Positions 1-8,664 of a DNA stretch of 32,870 bases are shown here, in pieces. Each line of letters begins with the position of its first letter. Positions within the stretch are counted from its first letter, which is position 1. The stretch comes from a virus: IMG/VR virus record IMGVR_UViG_3300029787_000194, positions 1 through 32,870 of that record; one strand, written 5' to 3'. Position numbers and translations under genes: made by a program. Under the pieces are notes generated by a model, which saw nothing but the letters and a program-made list of their open reading frames with translations, ran no database searches and was not told the DNA's origin.

Positions 1-146
1 TCTGGCTCTTCTGGTGCCTCTACTGCAAGCTCTGGGTGAATGGCTTCAAGTGCTGCAATTCTTGACTCTTGATCAAGAACAAGACTTCCTCCGTACATGA
101 TGGCTGCAACCAATCCGGCTGCGCCTCCTGCCATTTTCTTATCCAT
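1..146 (-). CDS. Small membrane protein, holin-like, cut by window edge
   Basis: The gene starts at ATG 146-144 after a strong ribosome site (GGAGGA) and reads 48 codons to the window edge without a stop. The product has a short Lys N-terminus, a Gly/Ala-rich hydrophobic segment (about residues 6-23, MAGGAAGLVAAIMYGG) and then an acidic, probably helical stretch. One TM segment plus a polar tail, next to the lysis-enzyme candidate, suggests a holin-like or spanin-like role; this is inferred from context. It overlaps the 78-residue gene upstream by 8 nt. If base 1 is joined to base 32870, the frame stays open and runs straight into the 77-residue gene at 32851. Confidence 0.7.
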   Translation of the reverse strand, partial: MDKKMAGGAAGLVAAIMYGGSLVLDQESRIAALEAIHPELAVEAPEEP

Positions 147-375
147 TGTTGTCTCCTCCAAAAGCATCGATAAGCAGATCTGCGATTGCGTTTAAGAGCC
201 GAGACTCCGCACGCTCTGACAAACCCGGTATATCGATAGACTTGTTAATCAACTCTATCAGAAACTTCCGACGAGCTTCTTCGTCTTCTGCGTGAACTTC
301 TTTGGCCAACTGAACTGCCCGACGAATAATCTTACGTCTGCGCTCTCTGCGTTGTTCTTTATTGAGCCCCATCAT
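139..375 (-). CDS. Small charged protein of unknown function
   Basis: 78 residues. The ATG overlaps the stop of the upstream gene in an ATGA arrangement, which supports this start. The N-terminal third is strongly basic (RRERRRKIIRRA), followed by an acidic/helical middle and a C-terminal helix; no TM segment or Cys cluster is visible. It lies between the lysis-enzyme candidate and a small membrane protein and is presumably translated with them. I do not recognise the family. Its place in the lysis cassette is the only clue to function. Confidence 0.8.
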   Translation of the reverse strand: MMGLNKEQRRERRRKIIRRAVQLAKEVHAEDEEARRKFLIELINKSIDIPGLSERAESRLLNAIADLLIDAFGGDNNG

Positions 376-962
376 TCAGCCTCGATCAAAGTGTAAGTAA
401 AGCTCTTCCAACCGCGCTGGCGAACCTGCTTGTGGCATAGCCGCATAAACTCTTCAAATCCCGCTGGATCGGCAAACACGCAACATCCAGCACTCCACTT
501 GTAGTTGTTCTTGGAGATCTTAGTCGCCGAAGAGCGGTGGATATTCAGGGCAAACCTGCCTTCTTCCAGACTCTCTGGGTCCATGTCGAGAACATCGTCC
601 ATGTTCTTGTCACGAAAACACTTCATCTTTCCAGTCTGCACCAGTGCTTGGTAGCCCTTGTGAGTGCCAATCGAATGACTTGCCGGATACTGCCCAGGGG
701 CGGTGATTGCAGTGCCTTTCTCGTGCCAGTCTTTAGACGCGGTCTTCAGATAGTACGTCCCAGGATCTGTAGTGCACGCCCACATGTGCTGACGCCACTG
801 CCCTTGGCACTTGTAGATCAAGAAAATGCGGTCATCAAACTTACCAGCTTTACGCTCCTTAGAACGCATGCCGATAATGTTCATATCCCAATCGCCGTTG
901 GTAAAAACCTTGTGCTTGAGTGCTTGTACCTTCTCTAATATTGGCGGAAGTATCTCGGACAT
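372..962 (-). CDS. Putative lysis enzyme, YkuD-like (H...SAGC motif)
   Basis: 196 residues, no signal peptide. The C-terminal half carries a His in NIHRSS (about residue 142) and a SAGCC motif about 16 residues later, in the spacing of the catalytic His-(Ser/Thr)-x-Gly-Cys core of L,D-transpeptidase (YkuD) folds. Proteins of this look, with a preceding IGTHKGYQALVQ-type segment, occur in phage lysis modules. I infer a peptidoglycan-active enzyme, probably the endolysin, because no other lysis enzyme is visible and its neighbours are small TM proteins. Cleavage specificity cannot be read. It abuts the 67-residue gene upstream (stop 963-965, ATG 962) and overlaps the 78-residue gene by 4 nt. 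Confidence 0.6.
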   Translation of the reverse strand: MSEILPPILEKVQALKHKVFTNGDWDMNIIGMRSKERKAGKFDDRIFLIYKCQGQWRQHMWACTTDPGTYYLKTASKDWHEKGTAITAPGQYPASHSIGTHKGYQALVQTGKMKCFRDKNMDDVLDMDPESLEEGRFALNIHRSSATKISKNNYKWSAGCCVFADPAGFEEFMRLCHKQVRQRGWKSFTYTLIEAE

Positions 963-1166
963 TTATCCTCCAGCGGCAGTTATTGCATCCGCAATAGCGG
1001 TAGTAACCTCTCTGCGCTTTGTATCGTTTCGATCTACGTCTTCAACTTTGTCAAGCGGTACAAAAACATGCAAGACATAGCCTTCCATCGGTTCCGTTTC
1101 TTCATCTTCAGTAAAAAACGCCATTGTTGCCGAAGCCTGTTCAAAAACTTTGCAGATATCATTCAT
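963..1166 (-). CDS. Small acidic protein of unknown function, end of tail module
   Basis: 67 residues, starting MNDICKVFEQ. A start 11 codons further upstream is possible, but ATG 1166-1164 shares a base with the upstream stop (TAATG), the coupling used throughout this operon. The product has an acidic middle (EDEETEPMEG) and a predicted beta/alpha character; there is no TM segment. It lies between the last tail-fibre-like gene and the lysis-enzyme candidate. Family not recognised. It could be a fibre chaperone or a small lysis accessory; nothing in the sequence decides. Confidence 0.7.
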   Translation of the reverse strand: MNDICKVFEQASATMAFFTEDEETEPMEGYVLHVFVPLDKVEDVDRNDTKRREVTTAIADAITAAGG

Positions 1167-2005
1167 TAGAAATACGCCTCCACCAAAAGCTGTAACCATG
1201 TTATGGCCTGAGATCCGTTCGACCCTGCTCGTGTGATTAGCTGAGCATAAGGTCCGCCTTCCGAGCCGCTGGGGTCGTACCAGTAGTTACCATCAGTTTT
1301 ATCGTTCGCTGTTTTGTACAGAGAAAACATATTGTTTCGGAACGTTTGAGATTGATTTCCGCTTTTGATGTCTGTAGTGCCATCATCGCCACGGGTAAAG
1401 AAAATTCCCGCGCCACGGTCTTCAACGGTTAAGACACCGGTAGTCTGGTTATTGCTGGCCAGTGTGTTCCATGTCTGTGTCGCGCTTGTGGTGCCGTCCC
1501 AACCAGCGATAAGGACAGATCCATACTTCTTTGTCTGCGGGTCGGCGCTGGCGTCAGTAGAATCGTATTTTAGATACAAACCGGGGGCGAATGGGGCAGA
1601 TCCATTTACAAATCCGCTCGTTATTCCTACGGCTATGTAGTCGTTATTATGACTGTAAACGAGCCCCGTGAAGGACGCAGAAACACGCATGCGCGGATAG
1701 GAGCCGTCCGAAAGGCGCGGGTAGTTCTGTATCTTAATTGCAATCCGGTTCTGCGCACTTGAGCTGGTTCCAAAATCAGTAACAAGGCCCGTTCCGTCAG
1801 TCATCGTTGCTGAAAAATCAGAATTCCCGCGACGGCAGTGATATTCATACCCATCGAGCGCGGTTAAGCTTCCTTGATTCTCCGCCAAAGCGCCTGCCGT
1901 CATGGTCTTGAAATCCAAATCCATAATGGTCCGCCATCGCGGAGCTAAGTTCGGACGTATCGCACCAAACCCGGTTAGATCTGCTATTCGGTTCCGCCGT
2001 CCCAT
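1166..2005 (-). CDS. Putative tail fibre / receptor-binding protein
   Basis: 279 residues. Beta-rich, low in Lys, many Gly/Ser/Thr/Asn and aromatic residues, compatible with a lectin-like or concanavalin-like jelly-roll tip domain (from about residue 30 on). It starts at an ATG overlapping the upstream stop (TGATG). It is the last large gene of the tail-tip cluster, after a repeat-bearing fibre gene, a usual place for host-recognition proteins. No catalytic motif is visible. The specific fold is inferred from composition only. A later Met (MDLDFKTM, residue 28) is a possible alternative start. Confidence 0.55.
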   Translation of the reverse strand: MGRRNRIADLTGFGAIRPNLAPRWRTIMDLDFKTMTAGALAENQGSLTALDGYEYHCRRGNSDFSATMTDGTGLVTDFGTSSSAQNRIAIKIQNYPRLSDGSYPRMRVSASFTGLVYSHNNDYIAVGITSGFVNGSAPFAPGLYLKYDSTDASADPQTKKYGSVLIAGWDGTTSATQTWNTLASNNQTTGVLTVEDRGAGIFFTRGDDGTTDIKSGNQSQTFRNNMFSLYKTANDKTDGNYWYDPSGSEGGPYAQLITRAGSNGSQAITWLQLLVEAYF

Positions 2006-2367
2006 CAGGCGGTAACCTTGTTAACAAATCCAAATAGAGAAACTTCATTGATAACCGATGCCCATGCCTTTACATATAGGCTGTTCTGAAGCACCAAACC
2101 CGGAACAACCAACATGAGCCCCTGCTGGGCTGGTACGGATACCTCAATCAAGTCATCTGGAACCGTGACGCCCCCAAATTCAATTGTAAGCAATATAGCT
2201 GCCGTGCTGCTGTTGTTGGCATACACGAACACCTCGTCATAGTTATTATCACCGGTCCCGGACTGCGCCTGATGAACAGTAACCGACGCGCCTGTCGCGT
2301 TTCCGGTGACCTTAATCCCGCGACCATCGGTAGACCCAGATAATTCTTGCTTTGCAAATGTTGGCAT
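2005..2367 (-). CDS. Small virion/tail-tip protein, beta-rich
   Basis: 120 residues, Val/Thr/Gly-rich, almost no Lys after residue 20 and no Cys; probably a small beta-sandwich. It sits between the 48-residue-repeat fibre gene and the putative receptor-binding gene and overlaps the latter by one base. Composition and position suggest a structural component of the tail tip or a fibre accessory (collar or decoration). No motif allows a firmer call. Confidence 0.55.
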   Translation of the reverse strand: MPTFAKQELSGSTDGRGIKVTGNATGASVTVHQAQSGTGDNNYDEVFVYANNSSTAAILLTIEFGGVTVPDDLIEVSVPAQQGLMLVVPGLVLQNSLYVKAWASVINEVSLFGFVNKVTA

Positions 2368-2376
2368 AATTTCTTC

Positions 2377-3249
2377 CTAACTAAAGACTTGAACTTCAAG
2401 AATTGAAGCGCCGCCGCTGCCGGATGCGCTACTGTTAATAGTCACGGTCGTTCCGCTAACCGATGTGGTCACATTTGTACCACCCGTGAACGTAAGTGTA
2501 CCGCTGCTGGTAATCGCTGATCCGGATCCAGAATCTGCCGCAGGAGTTACACTGCTGACCGTTCCGCCTCCGGAAGCGTTAATGGTGACCGCTGTTCCGC
2601 TTACCGACGTAGTTATGTTGGTTCCACCCGTAAGTGTCAACGTTCCACTGCTGGTAATGGCTGAGCCAGACCCGCTATCCGCAGCAGGAGTGATAGATGT
2701 CACTGTGCCGTTGTTGTCTGCGTTTAGAGTGACCGTTGTTCCGCTTACAGAGGATGTAACACCGGTTCCGCCCGTAAAGGTCAGTGTGCCGCTCGATGTA
2801 ATAGCCGAGCCAGACCCAGAGTCTGCTGCTGCGGTTAGGCTCGTTACGGTTCCGTTGTTGTCTGCGTTAAGGACACCGCTTGAAGCACTGATGCCAGTCC
2901 CAGCAATAGCGGTTGCAAGGTCTGCAATAGATTCTTTCTTGCAATCACCAGTAGCGCCGCCATCAAGGAACAGAATGTAGTCGGAAGCCACTGCAACCGC
3001 TTCTTCACCAGTTAAAGCCGGAAGCTTTGCAGCCGTATCGTCAACCGACTCAAGGATTTGAGTGCTGCCATCAGAATCGAGGAGCAGAAACTTGTCTGCT
3101 GTAGCGACCACACCATCAGAAAGCTCACTGATGTCGAGATTAACAGTAACGGCGCCCGCAGTCCCGCCACCACCAAGGGCTGTTCCCGCAGTGACTGCTG
3201 TAATCGTTCCGCTTCCGCCGCCAGAAATGCTTGGTCTTCCGAATCCCAT
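2377..3249 (-). CDS. Tail fibre protein with three 48-residue repeats
   Basis: 290 residues from ATG 3249, which has GGGGAG seven bases upstream; an ATG at 3267 would overlap the previous gene by 17 nt and lacks such a site. The N-terminal 130 residues contain Gly-rich segments and a helical part (ELSDGVVATADKFLLLD type). The C-terminal half is three tandem 48-residue units with cores like SGSGSAITSSGTLTFTGGT, a Gly/Ser/Thr beta-repeat style common in phage fibres. It ends in a short hydrophobic tail (ILEVQVFS). Role inferred: trimeric shaft or spike that carries or displays host-binding tips. Confidence 0.7.
   Translation of the reverse strand: MGFGRPSISGGGSGTITAVTAGTALGGGGTAGAVTVNLDISELSDGVVATADKFLLLDSDGSTQILESVDDTAAKLPALTGEEAVAVASDYILFLDGGATGDCKKESIADLATAIAGTGISASSGVLNADNNGTVTSLTAAADSGSGSAITSSGTLTFTGGTGVTSSVSGTTVTLNADNNGTVTSITPAADSGSGSAITSSGTLTLTGGTNITTSVSGTAVTINASGGGTVSSVTPAADSGSGSAITSSGTLTFTGGTNVTTSVSGTTVTINSSASGSGGASILEVQVFS
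2422..2853 (-). repeat. Three tandem 144-bp coding repeats in fibre gene
   Basis: Residues equivalent to three consecutive 48-codon units lie head to tail with no spacer. At protein level all three share a central 19-residue core (PAADSGSGSAITSSGTLT in two, AAADSGSG... in the first). At DNA level the copies differ at many third positions, so the duplication is old or the copies are held by protein selection rather than recent slippage. Confidence 0.85.
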
Positions 3250-3250
3250 C

Positions 3251-3619
3251 TTAGTCTCCCCATCCAACGGCGATCAGGTATTCCGACGAAACCGCATTGT
3301 TGGTTCCACTATTGGGTACTGACTTATGGTACAGGTTCCCACTGCTTGTGTAGAAGGGCACCCCGCCGTTGGTCTGGTTGTCCACGGTTGCTGCAGCAGT
3401 TCCGTTCTCTACCACAACATTGATTCCAGTCCCGCCCGATGTCCTGGCCAGGATTGGGTCTACAGTAGAGCCGCTACCCGATGTCAGAGCAGAAGTCTGA
3501 CGAAGGATTCGACCTTTGGTGACGCCAAGGGCAATAGTTTCTTCAGTAGAGGAAGATACGCTGGTCTCTGTAATCGAGACAACGATTTCGTTCCCTTTTC
3601 GCGTAACAGTGTTGGACAT
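3251..3619 (-). CDS. Small tail-tip structural protein
   Basis: 122 residues, Ser/Thr/Gly/Asn-rich with beta-strand character and a terminal IAVGWGD. It lies between the hub-like gene and the repeat fibre gene; the fibre gene's ribosome site is inside its last codons. It resembles the short beta-structured proteins found near fibre genes of marine siphoviruses, but this is a general impression, not a family match. Probably a virion protein of the tail tip. Confidence 0.5.
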   Translation of the reverse strand: MSNTVTRKGNEIVVSITETSVSSSTEETIALGVTKGRILRQTSALTSGSGSTVDPILARTSGGTGINVVVENGTAAATVDNQTNGGVPFYTSSGNLYHKSVPNSGTNNAVSSEYLIAVGWGD

Positions 3620-3664
3620 TTCGTCTCCGTCAGTCGGTCAGTCGGGTGGAGTGCTTAGAGTGTA

Positions 3665-5314
3665 TCAGAAATAGCGCGAGTCACGCGATATGTCATCTTC
3701 TATCAATAGCTTTATGTCCCAACCGATACCGTTCCATGACTTTGAGCACACGGTGCATATTTGATCCGTAAGATACAAATCATCATCTGTCAGGCTAACT
3801 TGATCGCCAAGAGAAAGGAATGAGTAGAACGAAGACCCGCTGTAGGTGATGGTTTCCGGAATCTGTCCTTTCATCTGTACTATGGACTGAGCAATAAGTT
3901 GAGCAGTGGCCTTGTTGTACACGTAGGGAGCAGTAATTGCTAACTCTTTTATTCCATATCTGGATATTGATGCAGCAGAATGGATGCTTGAAAACCTTTG
4001 TGGTTCCGTAAGATCTTCCTCGCCAATCACGGCGTATATCTGAGACTCGTCAGTGTTGGCCTTATAGGCGTACTCAATAGTTACAGTATTCACTAATGAC
4101 GCCTGCTCACCTTCCAACTGAAACCCAGAGACCCTGAAGAAATCGGGACCAGCCACGATCTTGGTGCAGTCCTCATCGATCGCCCGTATGTCTTGAACGA
4201 TTGGGTATATACCGTCCGGACCATTCCTAATGGTCAAGGTTGGAATCATGCCTGCTATTTCTGTAATCCACCCCCAAACGCTGGTTTCCGGGTCATTGAT
4301 GTAGCCAGCGAAACGAAAACCGTTGAGATAGTCCCTAACAGACGCCCAGGCCCCATTGTCCACTGGTACGTTCACCTTAGTAAGTGCCCACATAAACAAA
4401 TCACCGGCACCATTGACTACACCAGACGTTGCGAAGGCATTCTTTACGCCGGGTCCACCGTCCCAAGACACCCAAAACTCTGTAGCCTTCTTAAAGTCTG
4501 ACGATTGACCAGACACATCGACGTAAGCAATCGGGTTTCGATAGAAGTCAAACCCGTTGGTGACGGAGAGGCTGGATACTGCGGTCTGATCTTTCGGGTA
4601 TATTTTCACAGTAGATGCGGAAACATGATGACCAGCTATCAGAACCTCTCTCGCGTCTTTGCTGACGTTTGTACGAGAAATAGCATACGCCGGGGTAGCC
4701 TCAATTGTTGTTGGAGTTTGATTGACATCAGCGTAGTAGCCCGGTGAGCCAAATACAAGCGGATACACCTTGTCTTCCGACTCTGCAGACAATGGGTTTG
4801 TTGCGTCTACAAAGTTTGCCATTGAGTTGCTATTCATTCTCATGTTGGACTTGAAAAACAGCCCCGCGTCATCGTAGGGCATGGAGTTAATCGAAAATAC
4901 AATCCTTCCAGCCGGGTAGTTGGGATCCCCAAACATCGGCTCGCTTACAAGTCCAGACGCAATCTTGTATCTTTGCTCATATGTCTGCTGTATTGCGCCC
5001 CCAACCCTAAAGACCATCGACAGTTCACAGGTTGCATTGCTGAGCATAAAGCCTTTTCGCCTGTGTTTTACGATATTAAGTTCATCAAATATTGCCTCAA
5101 TAGGCACCGTTAACGGGTCTTTGCTGAACGTAAATCTAGACAATGACTCCTTGTACGTTGGATCAGTCAACCCTCCACTGTAAGAAATGGTTGTACCGTT
5201 GTTCCGAGAAAGGACCACGGGCTCAGTTGAGACGTTGTGGGACGAACCCCCAAAGTCAACAGTCAGCAACCAGATTACATCTGCCCAGTTGTAAGACGGC
5301 AGCGGTCTCGGCAT
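3665..5314 (-). CDS. Tail hub / baseplate-like protein
   Basis: 549 residues. It follows the 1116-residue tail protein with a one-base overlap. Features include an N-terminal beta domain (SYNWADVIWLLTVDFGG), a long beta-rich middle and a C-terminal part with short strands and LGDQVSLTDDDLYLTDQ followed by a strand pair, reminiscent of central tail hub proteins (gp27/Tal class), which end with small OB-like or beta domains. The assignment rests on position after tape measure and distal tail protein, size and fold character. No peptidase or lysozyme motif is visible. Confidence 0.55.
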   Translation of the reverse strand: MPRPLPSYNWADVIWLLTVDFGGSSHNVSTEPVVLSRNNGTTISYSGGLTDPTYKESLSRFTFSKDPLTVPIEAIFDELNIVKHRRKGFMLSNATCELSMVFRVGGAIQQTYEQRYKIASGLVSEPMFGDPNYPAGRIVFSINSMPYDDAGLFFKSNMRMNSNSMANFVDATNPLSAESEDKVYPLVFGSPGYYADVNQTPTTIEATPAYAISRTNVSKDAREVLIAGHHVSASTVKIYPKDQTAVSSLSVTNGFDFYRNPIAYVDVSGQSSDFKKATEFWVSWDGGPGVKNAFATSGVVNGAGDLFMWALTKVNVPVDNGAWASVRDYLNGFRFAGYINDPETSVWGWITEIAGMIPTLTIRNGPDGIYPIVQDIRAIDEDCTKIVAGPDFFRVSGFQLEGEQASLVNTVTIEYAYKANTDESQIYAVIGEEDLTEPQRFSSIHSAASISRYGIKELAITAPYVYNKATAQLIAQSIVQMKGQIPETITYSGSSFYSFLSLGDQVSLTDDDLYLTDQICTVCSKSWNGIGWDIKLLIEDDISRDSRYF

Positions 5315-8300
5315 TAAACGGTCTCCTCAATAGTTGTAGTTGCTACCCTAAATACTTCACCGGGATCTGCCAACTCATCGCCAACAACGTTCTCTATTTG
5401 AACTGGAGAAGTAATTCTTCCAAGCATCATCTCGTGTCGCCGGTTGAACAATAGTGATGCGCTTGATCCGACTGGAATCGATGGCAAGTATACCACCGGA
5501 GAGTTGCTGCCAATCATGGTTGCCAGACCGTCCATTTGGTGCGGAACATCAGCAACAGATGCAACCGGACCACCAGAACTGCTGGCCTTAATGTAGTCTG
5601 GGCTGATTGAAGAAGCATAAAGCGAAGAGGTGTCCACTCCATCCGTCCAGGAAAATGAGACATTCCGATATGCTGGGCCAAGTTTTCTGGAGTAGACGGA
5701 GCCATCCATTCTTCGATCAAGGCTAACATTCGGGGTTGTTGAGATCTGTCTCGCCCAGGAATACTGGGTTCCAAAAAACTCAACCGGACCAAGAACCATG
5801 TTGCCTATCTCAAAATACCCATCGGCAGTGCTTTGTGAGGCGATGCTTATTCGGTAACCTGAGTATTTTGCCCCGTTAGTGTTGAATACTACGGCGACAT
5901 TTCTTGGGATAACAAACCCTGCAGATCCAGACGTTGGATCAGAGTTTTCCAGCGAATCTAATACAATCGTTGCTTTTTTGGCTGCCGACCCTGAGTTCCA
6001 AAGTCCAGCAGTGTTTGTTTTAATCTTTCTAAAAATAGATCCGTTGGGACTAAATGTCGCACCTTCTAACTCGTTTAGGTTTAGGTACACGTTGTCGCTA
6101 CCCGATGGGACTACGGTGCTTCCGTTTCTTGTAAAGTTTAGTGAATCAAGCCCAGATGAAACATCAACAGAGCCTATTGATGCCCAAGCAGTAGTATCTA
6201 CGTCGTATCCTTGAAGCTCAAACAGCTTAAAGTTGATTCCAAACAAGCCAAGGCATATTGCATTGTTTCCAAGATCACTTTCTGCCGTAGTTCCGACAGT
6301 CGAGTTGAACTTAAATGCAATCTTCTGTGCTCCAGTAGTTGTGGAGCGCCATGTAGATCTTGGAGATGGAGATACGGAAGGAAATATCCTCTCAATCGGA
6401 AACCCGTAACGAGTAGATACCGTGTATGCCTGACTGGTCAACGCTGGCCCGTCAACCGCTGTAATCATTAACCCAGAATCGATATAAGTTGAGTTTCCAA
6501 CGGTCGCGTATGTTTCACCAATAAGGTTTGACGGATTAGAAAACCCACCAGCTAACTGTTCTCCAGTATCGGCTCCGATGGCGTAATGAAACTCAGACCA
6601 TTTAGATGTTCCAAGCGCACCAATGTTGCCCCACACGATTGCGTTCGTTGTTGTTGATCCAGAAGTGTTGTTGGTCAACGATGTAGTGCTTACTGCATTC
6701 GTCCAGCTTCTGTCAGAGCTAACGCCAGAAGTCCTGTACCAAACCTGCAACTTAGAAGACGCAAAGCCCACAAGAACATCAACTGGAGACGTGGCAAAGT
6801 CAACAGATACGGTAGCAATAGTGCTAGAACCTTTTACATCAATCGCCCGTAGCTGCGATGCGCTGAACCGCAGCGTCACTTCACGATGAGCGGGGGATCC
6901 TCCTCCTTCTGCAAGCCGAAATGTCGCACCAACAGAGTCTGAAGATACAGATCCCGCGTCTACCTCCACTCGCATTCTGCAAATAATCCCTTGTGTTGCG
7001 CTAGATGTGAACCCGCTAACCGTATACGTCCTGCTGTTTCCACTTCCACCAGCAGTCACTACGCTTAGGTCACCGCTGCTAGTTATATCCTCTGTCGCCG
7101 CTGTTCCAGCAGCGGTCCACCCAACATCACCCGGAAGATCAAATGGAACCCATGTTCTTGTCCAAGTTCCTTGATCAAATTGAGACGGATGAACAGAGCG
7201 TTGGGGGAAAGTTATCGTTGACCAGCCCCCAAGATAGAACGCGCTGATGCTGTTGTCTTCGTTGCCGGGGCTTGCAGCATGTGTGCAGGCGACCAGAACC
7301 CGTCCCTGGCACGCCGTAATCCAATAGTTGTCTGGATATGTGGATGCGTCTCCAGACTCCCACCAGATACCGTTTCCGCTCGTTGTAGGACTCAACGACT
7401 GCTTGTCCCCGACAGCGGTAAATGTCGTTCCGTTGTCATCGCTTCTAAATATTCCAACCTGTCTAGTTTCTCCGGTCCCAGAGCCGCCAAAATAGGTAAC
7501 TACAATATAAATCCTGCCTATAGGGTCTACACATACACCAAGATCTCCGGTCCCCAGATAATGACTTCCAGATCCACCAGCCAAAATGCCAAAGTCAAAA
7601 TCCTCACTCGCAAACGCATTTCCGGTAATAACGGTGCTGCCGTATGAGCTGGCTATGGAGTCATACGCGCTCGCAAGCCGCGTTTGCTTTATGTGCTCTG
7701 GGTCTGCACCAATCGAGTACAGCAAGAACTCGCCATTCTGCTCGATGACCTGTGGCATCCCTACGAACACCGAGTTGACAGAGCCAATTTCAATCTGGCT
7801 AAACTCAGCCCCCAGGGAGTTGGATGCAAGCTGGATATACCAGTTTGCAGGAGTCACATCGGTGTCATGCTTTATAAGCTCCCCTACAAGCAAGATCTGA
7901 CCATTGGCATATGCTGCGGTCAATCTTCTGGTGTCATACCCGGCTGTCCCAGAGCCAAACGAGCCCGCATTGGAAACATCGATGGATGTTTGAATCAGCC
8001 CAGTGCTTACAAGGGTCCAGCTTGCCGCATCATCAGACGAAACATAAGCCCGAATGTTCGATACATCTCCGTCTGTTTCCAGCCAGAAGTACAACATAAT
8101 TCGACCATCAGGAAGCAACACCATGCACGGGTAGGTTGGATCTACTGTTGTGCCAGTAACGGTTGCCGCAGACAATACCGTAACTGATGTAGACCACGCA
8201 CCAGTGCTTGGGCTTCTTTTGTACGTCTTTATGTAGTCCACCGTACCGCTTAGCTCACGATACGCCAGCACAATCGTTCCATCTTCAAGCGTTATCGCGC

Positions 8301-8664
8301 TGGGCTGCTTGTAGGTAATCCCCGGAATAGCGTCGTTTATCCACCTTACGGGCTCCCAATAGCTGATCAAGCTCGATGGGTCTTTTCCCCGATAGTTGGT
8401 GTCGCCACTATTTTTCCATACCGTTTTTGCGTTACCTGCTCTACCCGCGTTTCCGGCATCACTTGTATAGATGTCGATCGTCTTATCGGCAGACATGACG
8501 CCAGAAGAACGTAGAACCAGATCATAATCACCTGATGCAGACGGGATCCCAGGCAACGGATCGGCTTGCTCCAGATTGGAACTGGCGCCAGACCATATGG
8601 ACCCAATTCTTGGATCGGGAATACACAGTCCACGTAGATTGGTGCCGCTCTTATCAGATCCCAT
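5314..8664 (-). CDS. Large tail protein with sialidase-type Asp-boxes
   Basis: 1116 residues. Residues about 110-480 look like a beta-propeller: repeated hydrophobic strands, PDGRIMLY-type turns and two Asp-box motifs, SSDDAASW (about 209-216) and RSDDNGTTF (about 407-415), matching the S-x-D-x-G-x-T-W pattern of sialidase/BNR repeats. The rest (about 500-1116) is beta-rich and may hold carbohydrate-binding-like sandwiches. The first 100 residues may be the tail-attachment part. It sits directly after the tape measure gene (one-base overlap), where a distal tail protein is expected. Role inferred: distal tail structure with glycan binding or cleavage. Catalytic residues of a sialidase were not identified. 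Confidence 0.6.
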   Translation of the reverse strand: MGSDKSGTNLRGLCIPDPRIGSIWSGASSNLEQADPLPGIPSASGDYDLVLRSSGVMSADKTIDIYTSDAGNAGRAGNAKTVWKNSGDTNYRGKDPSSLISYWEPVRWINDAIPGITYKQPSAITLEDGTIVLAYRELSGTVDYIKTYKRSPSTGAWSTSVTVLSAATVTGTTVDPTYPCMVLLPDGRIMLYFWLETDGDVSNIRAYVSSDDAASWTLVSTGLIQTSIDVSNAGSFGSGTAGYDTRRLTAAYANGQILLVGELIKHDTDVTPANWYIQLASNSLGAEFSQIEIGSVNSVFVGMPQVIEQNGEFLLYSIGADPEHIKQTRLASAYDSIASSYGSTVITGNAFASEDFDFGILAGGSGSHYLGTGDLGVCVDPIGRIYIVVTYFGGSGTGETRQVGIFRSDDNGTTFTAVGDKQSLSPTTSGNGIWWESGDASTYPDNYWITACQGRVLVACTHAASPGNEDNSISAFYLGGWSTITFPQRSVHPSQFDQGTWTRTWVPFDLPGDVGWTAAGTAATEDITSSGDLSVVTAGGSGNSRTYTVSGFTSSATQGIICRMRVEVDAGSVSSDSVGATFRLAEGGGSPAHREVTLRFSASQLRAIDVKGSSTIATVSVDFATSPVDVLVGFASSKLQVWYRTSGVSSDRSWTNAVSTTSLTNNTSGSTTTNAIVWGNIGALGTSKWSEFHYAIGADTGEQLAGGFSNPSNLIGETYATVGNSTYIDSGLMITAVDGPALTSQAYTVSTRYGFPIERIFPSVSPSPRSTWRSTTTGAQKIAFKFNSTVGTTAESDLGNNAICLGLFGINFKLFELQGYDVDTTAWASIGSVDVSSGLDSLNFTRNGSTVVPSGSDNVYLNLNELEGATFSPNGSIFRKIKTNTAGLWNSGSAAKKATIVLDSLENSDPTSGSAGFVIPRNVAVVFNTNGAKYSGYRISIASQSTADGYFEIGNMVLGPVEFFGTQYSWARQISTTPNVSLDRRMDGSVYSRKLGPAYRNVSFSWTDGVDTSSLYASSISPDYIKASSSGGPVASVADVPHQMDGLATMIGSNSPVVYLPSIPVGSSASLLFNRRHEMMLGRITSPVQIENVVGDELADPGEVFRVATTTIEETV

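Noticed and set aside
963-1199. 78-residue form of the gene after the last fibre gene
   Set aside because: The longer start overlaps the fibre gene by 34 nt; the ATG at 1166 gives the TAATG junction used elsewhere.
2422-2853. CRISPR-like or phase-variable repeat
   Set aside because: The 144-bp units are adjacent without spacers, in frame, and code for protein repeats.
2465-2980. 171-codon plus-strand frame
   Set aside because: Mirror of the Gly/Ser/Thr repeat fibre gene; its Val/Pro repeats are the complement of the repeats and there is no ribosome site or neighbour on that strand.
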